A DNA stretch of 14,676 nucleotides from positions 1-14,676 of the forward strand of contig JACCVM010000260.1 of assembly GCA_013698135.1 (NCBI GenBank), in the 5' to 3' direction. This document shows, piece by piece, positions 6,368-13,758 of this stretch. Position 1 is the stretch's first letter, and each line of letters opens with the position of its first letter. The notes beneath the pieces were generated by a model, which saw only the letters and a list, made by a program, of their open reading frames with translations, was not told the DNA's origin and did no database searches. The position numbers and the translations under genes are program-made. Source of the stretch: Euzebyaceae bacterium. GTDB taxonomy: Bacteria > Actinomycetota > Nitriliruptoria > Euzebyales > Egibacteraceae.

Positions 6368-7077
6368 TGAATGTCCTGGGCGGCATCCTGGCCTGGTTCG
6401 CCGACCCGACGCACTGGAGCGGCGCCGACGGCGTGCCCGTGCGGGTGGCCGAGCACCTTGGTTACTGCCTGCTCGCCACGGCCGTGGCGACGTTGATCGC
6501 GCTGCCCCTCGGCGTCATCCTTGGCCACACCGGCAAGGGGGGATCGCTGGCCATCAACGTGTCCAACGCCGGTCGAGCGATCCCAACCTTCGGCATCGTC
6601 CTCCTGGCGTTCCTCGTCGCCGGCGCCGGCCTACTGCCGATCACGGTGGCCCTTGTGCTGCTGGCCATCCCACCGATCCTGACCAACACCTACGTCGCCG
6701 TGCGGGGCATCGACCGCGAGCTGCGCGACGCCGCCGAAGGGATGGGCATGTATGGCTGGCAGGTGGTGCGCCAGCTGGAGGTGCCCATGGCCATGCCGCT
6801 AATCATGGCCGGGGTGCGGACATCGGCCGTCCAGGTGGTCGCCACCGCCACCCTGGCGGCCTACGTCACGCTCGGCGGTCTCGGCCGCTACATCTTCGAC
6901 GGCCTCGGCCAACGGGTCTACGCCGAGGTGGCTGCCGGCGCCATCCTCGTCGCCATCCTGGCGCTGGCCGTCGAGTTCGGCCTGTCCAAGCTGCAGACGG
7001 CGGTGACCGCGCGCGGCCTGCGGTCCACCCAGCGTGACGACCCCCTGGCCGCCAAGGCCACCGCAGCACCCGCCTGA
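6367..7077 (+). CDS. Osmoprotectant ABC transporter, permease 2 (OpuCD/YehY-like)
   Basis: This is the second membrane subunit of the importer, 236 residues long. Hydrophobic segments occur at about 30-53, 72-88, 90-112, 142-170 and 188-205. The EAA loop is at about 119-151 (LRDAAEGMGMYGWQVVRQLEVPMAMPLIMAG). AIPTFGIVLLAF and VTLGGLGRYIFDG fit the family. ATG 6367 is chosen because it overlaps the mini-ORF 2 stop (TGATG) and opens the mature-like sequence MNVLGGILAWFADP. An in-frame GTG at 6334 would start inside the repeat. The C-terminal tail of about 30 residues is polar and rich in Ala and Thr. It would pair with permease 1 and the upstream ATPase. Confidence 0.92.
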   Translation: MNVLGGILAWFADPTHWSGADGVPVRVAEHLGYCLLATAVATLIALPLGVILGHTGKGGSLAINVSNAGRAIPTFGIVLLAFLVAGAGLLPITVALVLLAIPPILTNTYVAVRGIDRELRDAAEGMGMYGWQVVRQLEVPMAMPLIMAGVRTSAVQVVATATLAAYVTLGGLGRYIFDGLGQRVYAEVAAGAILVAILALAVEFGLSKLQTAVTARGLRSTQRDDPLAAKATAAPA

Positions 7078-7125
7078 CATCGCTGCTGTCCCTGCTATCC
7101 CCCACCCGAACCGGAAGGAACGATC

Positions 7126-8082
7126 ATGCGACTCCGTACCCTGCGAGTGCTCGGCGCCCTGTGCGCAACCCTGCTGGTGATGACCGGATGCGCCTCCTCA
7201 GGCGGCGATCCTTTAGCCCAGCCGTCGGAAGCCGGCGGCGCCACGGCCGGAGCCAGCGATGGCGCCAGCGAGGGCGGCGGTGAGCCGATCACCGTCGGCT
7301 CCGTGGACTTCAACGAGAACGTGATCCTGGCCCACATCTACGCCGGGGCGCTGGAATCGGAAGGCATGACCGCCACCGTCGAGGAGCGCCTCGGCAACCG
7401 TGAGGCGGTCGTGCCGCTCATCGAGCGCGGCGACATCAACGTGCTGCCGGAGTACTCCGGTGCGCTGCTGGCCTTCCTGGCCGAGGGCGAGATCGAAGAG
7501 ACCGACCCGCAGGTGGTCGTGGATCAGCTGCGGGAGCAGACCGACGGCGAGGACTACACCGTCCTGGAAGCGTCGGAGGCTCAAGACGTCGATGTGCTGG
7601 TCGTCACCCGCGAGACCGCCGAGGCCAACGACCTGCAGGTCGTGTCCGACCTCGAGGGCGTCGCCGATCAGCTGGTCATCGGCGGGCCCGCCGAGCTGGA
7701 GACCCGCCCCAACGGCCTGCCCGGCTACGAGCGTGAGTACGGGCTGCAGTTCGCCGAGTTCCGCACCACCGACGCGGCCGGCCCCGTGACCATCGAGTCC
7801 CTGCTGAACGGTGACATCGACGTCGCCCGGCTGTTCAGCACGCAAGCGATCATCGAGGCCGAGGATCTGGTGGTGTTGGAGGAGGACGTCCCGCTGCAGC
7901 TGCCGCAGCAGGTCATCCCGCTGGTCTCAACGTCGGTGGAAGACCAGGTCGCCGAAACCCTGAACCGGGTCAGCAGCGAGCTGACGACCGAACAGCTGAC
8001 CGCGATGAACAGCGCATTCGAGAACGACAAGGAGGACGCCACCGACATCGCCGAGGAATGGCTAGCCGACCACGGGTTCTAA
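7126..8082 (+). CDS. Osmoprotectant ABC transporter, substrate-binding lipoprotein (OpuCC/ProX-like)
   Basis: This is the extracytoplasmic receptor that binds the compatible solute and delivers it to the permeases. Of 318 residues, 1-21 form a lipoprotein signal peptide (MRLRTLRVLGALCATLLVMTG) with lipid-anchored C22. A low-complexity Gly/Ala/Ser linker extends to about residue 50. The OpuAC-type fold follows: ITVGSVDFNENVILAHIYAGAL, INVLPEYSGALLAFL and a C-terminal IAEEWLADHGF. The PEYSGAL motif is characteristic of the choline/betaine (QAT) receptor group. The ATG is well supported by GGAAGGA (7113-7119). It lies 48 bp after permease 2, so it is the last gene of the operon and may have extra expression from its strong ribosome site. 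The ligand is not predictable in detail. Confidence 0.92.
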   Translation: MRLRTLRVLGALCATLLVMTGCASSGGDPLAQPSEAGGATAGASDGASEGGGEPITVGSVDFNENVILAHIYAGALESEGMTATVEERLGNREAVVPLIERGDINVLPEYSGALLAFLAEGEIEETDPQVVVDQLREQTDGEDYTVLEASEAQDVDVLVVTRETAEANDLQVVSDLEGVADQLVIGGPAELETRPNGLPGYEREYGLQFAEFRTTDAAGPVTIESLLNGDIDVARLFSTQAIIEAEDLVVLEEDVPLQLPQQVIPLVSTSVEDQVAETLNRVSSELTTEQLTAMNSAFENDKEDATDIAEEWLADHGF

Positions 8083-8107
8083 CCAGAACAGTATCGCCCA
8101 GCGTGCT

Positions 8108-8722
8108 CTACGCGGTGCCGTAGGACTGCTCGCCGGCCTCCACGCGCATGTCGAGCCAGTTGTCCGGTGGCGCCAGCGGGCAGCTGTAGGCAGGGTCGTA
8201 GTGGCAGGAGGGGTGGTAGGCGAAGTTGAAGTCGCAGACCAGCCCGTTCGAGGGCGTCGACCCCAGGTCAGCGCCCTTGGCCGTGTCGATCAGGTAGCGT
8301 CCTCCGCCGTACGTGATGTCGTTCCCGGTCGCGTCGCGGAAGGGGATGAACAGCCCGCCGCCGTAGTCGTCCAGCCAGTAGGCGTCAAGCGTGCCGCCTG
8401 GAAGCGACACCCGCCCGATCCGCACCAGCGCCATCAGCCCGCCGGTGCTGGTGCCGATCTCGTAGCGCTGTGGCTCGACCTCGGTGTCGATGGGGGCGCG
8501 TACGGCCCACTGGGGGTCGTAGTCGTAGTAGCGCAGACCCAGAAAGTTCTCGCGCTGGTCCGCCGGCAGGGGGGATTGCGGATGGTGACCGAACAGCTGG
8601 TCTCGCACGGCCCGCCAGTGGCCATGGGCGCCAGCGGCGTCACGGTCGAGCTGCTGGCGCACCTCGGCGTACAGCGCCGACACCCGGCGCCGGTAGTCCA
8701 GCAAGGACAGGGCGTCGATCAT
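8108..8722 (-). CDS. DUF1684 family protein
   Basis: The product has 204 residues and belongs to the DUF1684 family, widespread in Actinobacteria and other aerobes with no settled function. Family hallmarks are TYGGGRYLIDTAKGAD, the Cys/His/Pro-rich block DFNFAYHPSCHYDPAYSCPLAPP, and an acidic-aromatic end. The N-terminus is helical (SLLDYRRRVSALYAEVRQQL), followed by FLGLRYYDYDPQW. No signal peptide or membrane segment is visible. ATG 8722 overlaps the upstream EamA stop as ATGA, so translation is probably coupled. The 25 bp between its stop and the convergent receptor gene hold no evident terminator. Confidence 0.88.
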   Translation of the reverse strand: MIDALSLLDYRRRVSALYAEVRQQLDRDAAGAHGHWRAVRDQLFGHHPQSPLPADQRENFLGLRYYDYDPQWAVRAPIDTEVEPQRYEIGTSTGGLMALVRIGRVSLPGGTLDAYWLDDYGGGLFIPFRDATGNDITYGGGRYLIDTAKGADLGSTPSNGLVCDFNFAYHPSCHYDPAYSCPLAPPDNWLDMRVEAGEQSYGTA

Positions 8723-9651
8723 CGCCGGGCCCCCGCTTCCGCCGCCGCGGGCACCGCCGACGCGCGGGCCCTCGATCCCGAGCCCAGGCGCCCCTCGGCG
8801 ACCGCCACGCCGACGATGACCACACCGGCACCAACGAAGACGTTCCAGCCGAGCGGCTCGGACAGCACCACCACGCCCAGGATCACCGACACCACGGGAA
8901 TCAGGTAGGTCACCATCGACGCGCTCATGGCGCCGGCCTCGGCGATGAGCCGGTAGTACAGCAGGTAGGCGAACCCCGTCCCCACCGCCCCGAGCACGAC
9001 GACGCTGCCGACCACGCTGGGCGAGAGCGTGACCGGCGTCGCGGCCACCACCGGTGAGACCAGCAACAACAGCGACGCCGCCATGGACAGCTGCGCCGCC
9101 GACAGCGCCAGGGCAGGAAGTCCACGGTTGGTCAGGAAACGGCGGGTGTAGACGAAGGACACGCCGTAGCAGGCTCCTGCCCCCAGGCAAGCCAGCTGGC
9201 CCGACAGGGCGTTGGCGCCGCTGTCGTTCCACGGTGCGACGACCAGCACGACGCCGACGAAGCCCACCAGCAGCCCCGCGACGCGGGCGAGCGACCAGCG
9301 CTCGTCGGACAGTGCCGCCATGGCGATGAGCAGGGTGAACAGCGGGGTGGTCCCGTTGAGCACCCCCGCCATCCCTGAGCTGATCCGTTGCTCTCCCCAG
9401 GCGAACAGGTAGAAGGGCACGATGTTGGCCACGACGCCCATGAGCGCGACATGCCCCCACACGGCGGGGGTCCTCGGCAGTGGCTGACGGCGCACCGCCA
9501 CCACGACCAGCAGCACCACGGCGGCCAGGACGAGCCGGCCGAGCACGATCTGCGCCGGACTCAAACCGTCCAGCCCCAGCTTGATCAGCAGGAAGCTGGC
9601 GCCCCAGATGCCGGCGAGCGCAGCCAGCCGCGCGACGTTCGCCCGGCTCAC
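8719..9651 (-). CDS. EamA/DMT-superfamily transporter
   Basis: This is an inner-membrane drug/metabolite-superfamily permease, 310 residues with about ten hydrophobic helices in two repeats of the EamA type. It begins ALAGIWGASFLLIKLGLDGLSPAQIVLGR, typical of repeat 1; repeat 2 begins near ALSGQLACLGAGACYGVSFVYTRRF. VLNGTTPLFTLLIA and LIPVVSVILGVVVLSE are usual family segments. Members export amino acids or metabolites, but the substrate cannot be told here. GTG 9651 is chosen because it directly precedes the first helix and overlaps the stop of the short upstream frame as GTGA. An in-frame ATG at 9819 would add about 56 residues of Arg-rich sequence unlike a transporter. The C-terminal tail is rich in Ala and Arg. 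Confidence 0.9.
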   Translation of the reverse strand: MSRANVARLAALAGIWGASFLLIKLGLDGLSPAQIVLGRLVLAAVVLLVVVAVRRQPLPRTPAVWGHVALMGVVANIVPFYLFAWGEQRISSGMAGVLNGTTPLFTLLIAMAALSDERWSLARVAGLLVGFVGVVLVVAPWNDSGANALSGQLACLGAGACYGVSFVYTRRFLTNRGLPALALSAAQLSMAASLLLLVSPVVAATPVTLSPSVVGSVVVLGAVGTGFAYLLYYRLIAEAGAMSASMVTYLIPVVSVILGVVVLSEPLGWNVFVGAGVVIVGVAVAEGRLGSGSRARASAVPAAAEAGARR

Positions 9652-9839
9652 GCCGCATCCGCGGCGGTCCGGCGACTGACAGTGCGCAGCACCGGGTCGG
9701 CGATGCTCGATCCGGCTGCGTGACCCAAGACCAGCCCGGGGGCGAGTCCCTCGGCACGCCACAGCAGGCCACTGGTCTCCGCGACGGGCTGCGGAGGGCT
9801 CAGCGGCACACGAAGGCACTCAACGTCGGGGGTCGGCAC
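9648..9839 (-). pseudogene. Truncated N-terminal fragment of an alpha/beta hydrolase-like protein
   Basis: The frame from GTG 9839 to TGA 9648 encodes 63 residues. The segment SGLLWRAEGLAPGLVLGHAAGSSIADPVLRTV resembles the first strands and oxyanion loop (LxLGHGAGG) of KANL3/TEX30-type alpha/beta hydrolases, which run to about 200 residues. The nucleophile elbow, acid and His parts are absent, so it cannot be an active hydrolase. GGAG lies eight bases before the GTG, and the TGA overlaps the EamA start as GTGA. It therefore still looks translated and may serve as a leader for EamA. I read it as a deletion remnant. A genuine small protein is the alternative. Confidence 0.5.
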
Positions 9840-9868
9840 GCAGCGGGCTCCACAGGCAGCGGCGGCTG

Positions 9869-9874
9869 ATCCTA
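9869..9874 (-). promoter_or_regulatory. Possible -10 element for the fragment-EamA-DUF1684 operon
   Basis: On the minus strand TAGGAT fits TANNNT and would place the start of transcription about 23 bases before GTG 9839. No strong -35 is seen. The 120-bp space to the divergent DUF218 gene must hold both promoters; on the plus strand TACCGT (9887-9892) is a comparable weak candidate. Confidence 0.3.
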
Positions 9875-9959
9875 CCCGCCGCGCGGTACCGTGCAGGGGT
9901 GCAATCTGGGCGCGGCGACCGGCTCTGGAAGCCGGCCCGCCAGTGAAAGGCAACCGTGC

Positions 9960-10580
9960 GTGCGCTGGATCGGTCGCCTCCTCGCCGTGTCGTTGCTGCT
10001 GGGTTGCGGCTACGTCGCGGTGACGGCGACCCAGGTGGTGGCCGCCTCCCGCCGGGACAGCCGCGACCCCGCCGACGCGATCCTGGTGCTGGGTGCCGCC
10101 CAATACGACGGGCGACCGTCACCGGCACTGCAGGCGCGCCTGGACCACGCCGCCGAGCTGTTCGCCGAGGACGTGGCCTCGGTCATCTGGGTCACCGGCG
10201 GTCAGCAGCCGGGAGACCGCTTCACCGAAGCCTCGGCGTCGTCGCGCTACCTGATCCGCCAGGGCGTGCCCGCCGACGCCGTCAAGTTGGAGAATCAGGG
10301 TGCCAACTCCTACGAGTCGCTGGCAGCCGCAGCGCGCTACCTGCGCCAGGAGGAGCGACGCGACGTGCTGCTGGTCAGCGATCGCTGGCACTCGCTGCGG
10401 ATCCTGTCGATCGCCAGAGAGGTGGGGCTGCGCGGTCGGGTGTCGCCCACCCAGACCACCGTGACCGAGGGCACCGCGAGCCGGCTGGTTCGCGAGACGG
10501 CCGCTGTGGCGCTCGGCCGTCTGGTCGGTTACCGCCGGCTGACCGGGTTGGACGAGCGACTGGCTTCGCGAGGCTCCTAG
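9960..10580 (+). CDS. DUF218 (YdcF/SanA-like) membrane-anchored protein
   Basis: The product has 206 residues. A single N-terminal hydrophobic segment (about 3-28, IGRLLAVSLLLGCGYVAVTA) would anchor it, with the DUF218 domain following. Family motifs are ILVLGAAQYDGRPSPALQARLDHA, VIWVTGGQQPGDRFTEA, YLIRQGVPADAVKLENQGANSYESL and VLLVSDRWHSLRI. Relatives (SanA, ElyC, YdcF) act in envelope maintenance, and DUF218 has been linked to binding S-adenosylmethionine or processing lipid carriers; the role here is open. GTG 9960 is chosen for AAAGG nine bases upstream. GTG 9956 is in another frame, and an in-frame ATG at 9891 would add 23 residues without family character. Confidence 0.85.
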   Translation: MRWIGRLLAVSLLLGCGYVAVTATQVVAASRRDSRDPADAILVLGAAQYDGRPSPALQARLDHAAELFAEDVASVIWVTGGQQPGDRFTEASASSRYLIRQGVPADAVKLENQGANSYESLAAAARYLRQEERRDVLLVSDRWHSLRILSIAREVGLRGRVSPTQTTVTEGTASRLVRETAAVALGRLVGYRRLTGLDERLASRGS

Positions 10581-10610
10581 AATGATCCCTCCATCGAGCG
10601 GGAGAGATCC

Positions 10611-10919
10611 ATGGAACGATCAGAGGCTGCATGGCAACGGGTGGGCGAGCAGTTCTCCGCCCTCGGGGAAGGCTTCAAACGCCACCAGGAGCAGGTGGGC
10701 GAGGAGCCCGCGGCCAGCCAGGAGGAGGGCGTCGCCGAGGCATTGCGCACCCTGGCCGAGGCCGTGGACCGCATGGCGACCTCGGTCGGCAATGCGCTGC
10801 GCGACCCTGACGTCCAACGCGACGCCAAGTACGCCACCAATGCCCTCTTGGAGGCGCTGGGCACGTCGTTCTCCCAGCTCGGTGGCGAGCTGCGGCAGCG
10901 GGTCGGCAAGAAAGACTGA
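10611..10919 (+). CDS. Small helical protein with terminal GxxFSxLG repeats
   Basis: I do not recognise a named family. The 102-residue product is polar and mostly helical, rich in Glu, Gln and Ala, without a signal peptide or membrane segment. Two similar stretches sit near the ends: GEQFSALGEGFKRH (12-25) and GTSFSQLGGELRQR (84-97), suggesting an internal duplication or a two-headed amphipathic helix. I recall similar uncharacterised small actinobacterial proteins. A GGGAGAGA ribosome site precedes ATG 10611. The gene begins 30 bp after DUF218 and ends nine bases before the next gene, so the three probably form one operon. Membrane-surface or protein binding is possible but inferred. Confidence 0.75.
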   Translation: MERSEAAWQRVGEQFSALGEGFKRHQEQVGEEPAASQEEGVAEALRTLAEAVDRMATSVGNALRDPDVQRDAKYATNALLEALGTSFSQLGGELRQRVGKKD

Positions 10920-10928
10920 GGGCCGCCG

Positions 10929-11432
10929 ATGGAGCTGTCCTCGACCGACGCGCGCACCCGGCTGCGCATCTATCTCAACGATCACCTGGCCGGCGCGGCG
11001 GGCGCCGTGAAGCTCGCGCGGCGCTGCCAACGCAACAACCGAGGCACGCCGCTGAGCGCCTACCTCGAGAAGTTCGTGGTGGAGATCGACGAGGACCGCC
11101 AAGTCGTCAACGGTCTGCTGACGCGGCTGGGGATGCCCGTGGACCCCGCCAAGCAGTGGCTGGCAACGTTCGCCGAGGTGGCCGGTCGCCTCAAGCTCAA
11201 CGGCCAGATGGTCGGCTACTCCGACCTCAGCCGCCTGGTGGAGTTGGAGGGGCTCAGCCTGGGGGTGGCGGGCAAGCTGAGCCTGTGGCGCAGCTTGCAG
11301 CAACTGGCGGCCACCGAGGCGGCGGTGGCCGCCCTGGACTTGGCAGCGCTGATCGAGCGCGCCGAAGCCCAGCGCGACGCGCTCGAAGCGCACCGTTTGG
11401 TTGCGGTGAAGCGGGCGCTGATTGAGATGTAG
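10929..11432 (+). CDS. Conserved helical-bundle protein, ferritin-like in appearance
   Basis: The 167-residue product is nearly all helix: RLRIYLNDHLAGAAGAVKLARRC, LSAYLEKFVVEIDEDRQVVNGLLTRLG, AGRLKLNGQMVGYSDLSRLVELEGLSLGVAGKLSLWRSLQQLA and a final Ala/Glu/Arg-rich helix. The layout suggests an up-down four-helix bundle like ferritin-like or YciF-type proteins. A clear set of di-iron ligands (paired ExxH) is not present, so iron binding is doubtful. I recall similar proteins in Actinobacteria, annotated as hypothetical. It lies nine bases after the small helical gene. An inverted repeat eight bases after its stop may end the transcript. Confidence 0.8.
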   Translation: MELSSTDARTRLRIYLNDHLAGAAGAVKLARRCQRNNRGTPLSAYLEKFVVEIDEDRQVVNGLLTRLGMPVDPAKQWLATFAEVAGRLKLNGQMVGYSDLSRLVELEGLSLGVAGKLSLWRSLQQLAATEAAVAALDLAALIERAEAQRDALEAHRLVAVKRALIEM

Positions 11433-11439
11433 CCGGGAC

Positions 11440-11457
11440 GCTCACGGCATCGTGAGC
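11440..11457. terminator. Hairpin between convergent genes
   Basis: GCTCACG (11440-11446) and CGTGAGC (11451-11457) form a perfect seven-base stem around GCAT. It starts eight bases after the helical-bundle stop and overlaps the convergent M20 gene's stop codon (11442-11444). No T-run follows on either strand, so termination would be weak or factor-assisted. The overlap with the M20 end is structurally notable. Confidence 0.4.
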
Positions 11458-12911
11458 AACGCGGCCATCAGGTCGATGCCGTACCACAGGTTGGCCAGCC
11501 GCAGGTTCTCGTTGGCGGCGTGCTGGTTGTTGTCGTGGTTGGCCATCGGCACGACCAGCAACGGAACGCCGAGCACCTCGCTGAAGCTGTGCAGCGGCAC
11601 CGACCCCCCGAGCGTCGGCAGGCTGATCACCGCTTCGCCGGCGGCGGCTTCGGCCGCGCCCAGCACGTCGGCTGCGATCGGCACGTCGACGGGGGTGCGC
11701 ACGGCGGGGTAGCCGGCCTCGCGAGTGATCTTGACGATGCGCGGATGGGCGCGCCGGGTCTCCACATCTGGATCGTCGGCGATCACAAGGAAACCCTGTC
11801 TGCGGATGTGGTCCTCCACGAGCTCGAGCATGGCCTGCGGGTGGTTGCCGGCCGCCAGCCGGATGTCGATCGACGCTCGTGCGGTCGCCGGGATGACGTT
11901 GCGGGTGGCCCCGCCGACGCCGGCGGCGGCGAGGCCTCGCACGTTGAGCGAGGGCAGCAGCAGCCGCTCCGCCAGCAGCGCGTTGCCGGCTTCCGTGGCG
12001 GCCAGGCCCAGGGCTTCGCGCAGGTCCTCGTCGACGGGCGGCAGCTGCTCCAGCGCCGCGTGTTCGGTCTGGTCCGCCGCGACCGTTGAGTCGTAGAAGC
12101 CTTCCACCAGCACCGTGCCGTCGTCGTCCTTCATCGACGCCAGCAGGCGGGCCAGCTGCTGCGCCGGGTTCGGTGCCCAGTTGCCGTAGTGGCCGCTGTG
12201 CAGCTCGTGCAGCGGCCCGTAGACGGTCAGCTCCAGGCCGGTGAGACCCCTGACGCCGAAGATGACCTGTGGTCGGCGGGTCTGGTGGACGGGACCGTCA
12301 CAGATCAGCCACGCCTCGGCCTCGAGGCGATCGCGCAGCTGCCGCAGGTACGCCGACAGGTGCGGTGAGCCGATCTCCTCCTCGCCCTCGAACAGCAGGA
12401 CCACCTCACGGGTTGGCTCGATTCCGGCCAGCTGCAGCGCGTCGAGGGCAGCCAGCAAGGCGACCAGCGGCGCCTTGTCGTCCGCGACGGCCCTGGCGTA
12501 CAGCCGCCATTCGGGATCGACCTCCTCGTCGTCGGCGGGCAACGGGCGGGGACGGCCGCCGAGCTCGGCCTCGGCGGTGTACAGCGTCGGTTCGAACGGA
12601 TGCGAGCGCCATTGGGTTGGGTCAGCCGGCTGGCCGTCGTAGTGGACGTAGATGCCGATCCGGCGGTCGGATCGGGGAGCTGGGATGCGGCCGGTGAGCA
12701 CCGGGGCGGCGCCGTCGATCTCGACGGTATCCAGCGTCACGCCCCGACCGGCGAACGCGTCGCGCAGGGCCGTGGCGTTACGCCGGACGGCCGCCAGGTC
12801 CCGCGAGACGTTCGGCAGCGCGACCAGCTCGGCGAGGCTGCGCACGATCGCGGGTGCGTTGGCCGCGCGGTAGTCGCGCGTCGCCGTCACCGCCTGCTGC
12901 TGAGTCGTCAT
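11442..12911 (-). CDS. M20-family metallopeptidase (dipeptidase/ArgE-DapE-like)
   Basis: The product is a di-zinc M20 peptidase or deacylase of 489 residues. Metal and catalytic motifs appear in order: YVHYDGQP with H90 and D92, AVADDK with the bridging Asp at 144 or 145, FEGEEEIGS with catalytic Glu near 177-178 and zinc Glu near 178-179, CDGP with D205, and near the end PMANHDNNQHAANENLRL with the last His ligand. A dimerisation or lid domain lies between (about 220-390, including GPLHELHSGHYGNWAPNP). The longer, insert-bearing form suits the dipeptidase branch that includes carnosinase-like enzymes. No signal peptide. AAGGAGA lies upstream of ATG 12911. It is divergent from the IclR gene with only 57 bp between, so IclR may control it. 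Confidence 0.92.
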   Translation of the reverse strand: MTTQQQAVTATRDYRAANAPAIVRSLAELVALPNVSRDLAAVRRNATALRDAFAGRGVTLDTVEIDGAAPVLTGRIPAPRSDRRIGIYVHYDGQPADPTQWRSHPFEPTLYTAEAELGGRPRPLPADDEEVDPEWRLYARAVADDKAPLVALLAALDALQLAGIEPTREVVLLFEGEEEIGSPHLSAYLRQLRDRLEAEAWLICDGPVHQTRRPQVIFGVRGLTGLELTVYGPLHELHSGHYGNWAPNPAQQLARLLASMKDDDGTVLVEGFYDSTVAADQTEHAALEQLPPVDEDLREALGLAATEAGNALLAERLLLPSLNVRGLAAAGVGGATRNVIPATARASIDIRLAAGNHPQAMLELVEDHIRRQGFLVIADDPDVETRRAHPRIVKITREAGYPAVRTPVDVPIAADVLGAAEAAAGEAVISLPTLGGSVPLHSFSEVLGVPLLVVPMANHDNNQHAANENLRLANLWYGIDLMAALLTMP

Positions 12912-12959
12912 CCCTGTCTCCTTACTGTCTGCCCCACCACTTCGCTCCTTGAGGGCTCG

Positions 12960-12965
12960 TAGCCT
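12960..12965 (+). promoter_or_regulatory. Possible -10 element of a leaderless IclR message
   Basis: TAGCCT fits TANNNT and ends seven bases before GTG 12972. The gene lacks a Shine-Dalgarno site at normal distance (nearest GAGGG is 13-16 bases away). Leaderless transcription, common in Actinobacteria, would explain this. No clear -35 is seen. Confidence 0.3.
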
Positions 12966-12968
12966 GGG

Positions 12969-13742
12969 GTGGTGTCCGAGACCCGCGAAACGAGCCTGCG
13001 TCGGGGCGTTGCCATCCTGGAGGCGCTCGCCAGCGATGCAGCAGTGCGCAACGGCGGCCTGCGCGTCACCGATCTGGTCGAGCTCGTGGGCCGGGAGAAG
13101 AGTCAGATTTCACGCTCGCTGCGGACGCTGGCCGAACTGGGACTGGTCGAACGTGACGGCGACGGCTTCCGCCACCGCCTCAGCTGGCGGTTCTATCTCC
13201 TTGGCGCCCATGGCGGGCGGGCGCGCCTGGTCGAGCGGGCCTCGCCCCTGCTGCGGCGCCTGGTCGACCAACTGGGCGAGCGCGCGCACCTGTCGGTGCT
13301 GTCGGGCGATCAGGTGCTCACCTTGCTGTCGGAATCGTCACCGCATTCGGTGCAGGCAGCCGGTTGGAGTGGGCGCACCGTGCCGTGTTGGTGCACCGCC
13401 TCAGGTCGCGCGTTGCTGTTCGACCATGATTCGGACTCGCTGGCGGTGGTGTGCGGCCACACCGACTTTACAGGCCGGGGACCCAACGCTCCCCGCAGCG
13501 CCGCCGATCTGTACGAACGTATCCGGCAGGCTCGCGAGCGTGGCGTCGCCGTGGTCTCCAACGAGTTCGAGGAGGGCCTGGTGGCCGTGGCCGCGCCGGT
13601 GCGCGACGTCGACCGCCGGCTGGTCGCGGTGCTCAACGTCTCCGGTCCCACCTTCCGCCTCGGTCGCGACACCGACGCTGCCACCGAGGCGGTGATCGAC
13701 GCCGCAAACCACCTGACGCGGGCGCTGAGCGCGCAACGCTGA
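12969..13742 (+). CDS. IclR-family transcriptional regulator
   Basis: The product is a ligand-responsive regulator of 257 residues. The N-terminal winged helix covers about 10-70 (SLRRGVAILEALAS, LRVTDLVELVGREKSQISRSLRTLAELGLVERDGDG). The IclR effector domain covers about 85-255, including RAHLSVLSGDQVLTLLSE, PCWCTASGRALLFD, RERGVAVVSNEFEEGLVAVAAPVRD and LVAVLNVSGPTFRL. Such regulators usually control adjacent catabolic or hydrolase genes. Here the divergent M20 peptidase and the convergent amidohydrolase are the obvious candidates. Two tandem GTG codons (12969 and 12972) can start the gene; the second fits a leaderless message. The ligand is unknown. Confidence 0.92.
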   Translation: MVSETRETSLRRGVAILEALASDAAVRNGGLRVTDLVELVGREKSQISRSLRTLAELGLVERDGDGFRHRLSWRFYLLGAHGGRARLVERASPLLRRLVDQLGERAHLSVLSGDQVLTLLSESSPHSVQAAGWSGRTVPCWCTASGRALLFDHDSDSLAVVCGHTDFTGRGPNAPRSAADLYERIRQARERGVAVVSNEFEEGLVAVAAPVRDVDRRLVAVLNVSGPTFRLGRDTDAATEAVIDAANHLTRALSAQR

Positions 13743-13758
13743 CCACCTTTCCCTCGGG

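Noticed and set aside
5542..6528. Minus-strand open frame of 328 codons opposite the permeases
   Set aside because: Composition (Gln, His, Arg, Asp) is that of an antisense shadow, and the plus-strand frames are clear membrane permeases.
9652..9819. EamA start at ATG 9819
   Set aside because: The added residues are Arg-rich and lack membrane character. GTG 9651 directly precedes the first transmembrane helix and overlaps an upstream stop.
12932..12974. CCCCACCAC and GGGGTGGTG flanking the M20/IclR divergent region as an IclR operator
   Set aside because: The two blocks are not true reverse complements over their length; only short CACCAC/GTGGTG arms 28 bases apart remain, too weak to call.
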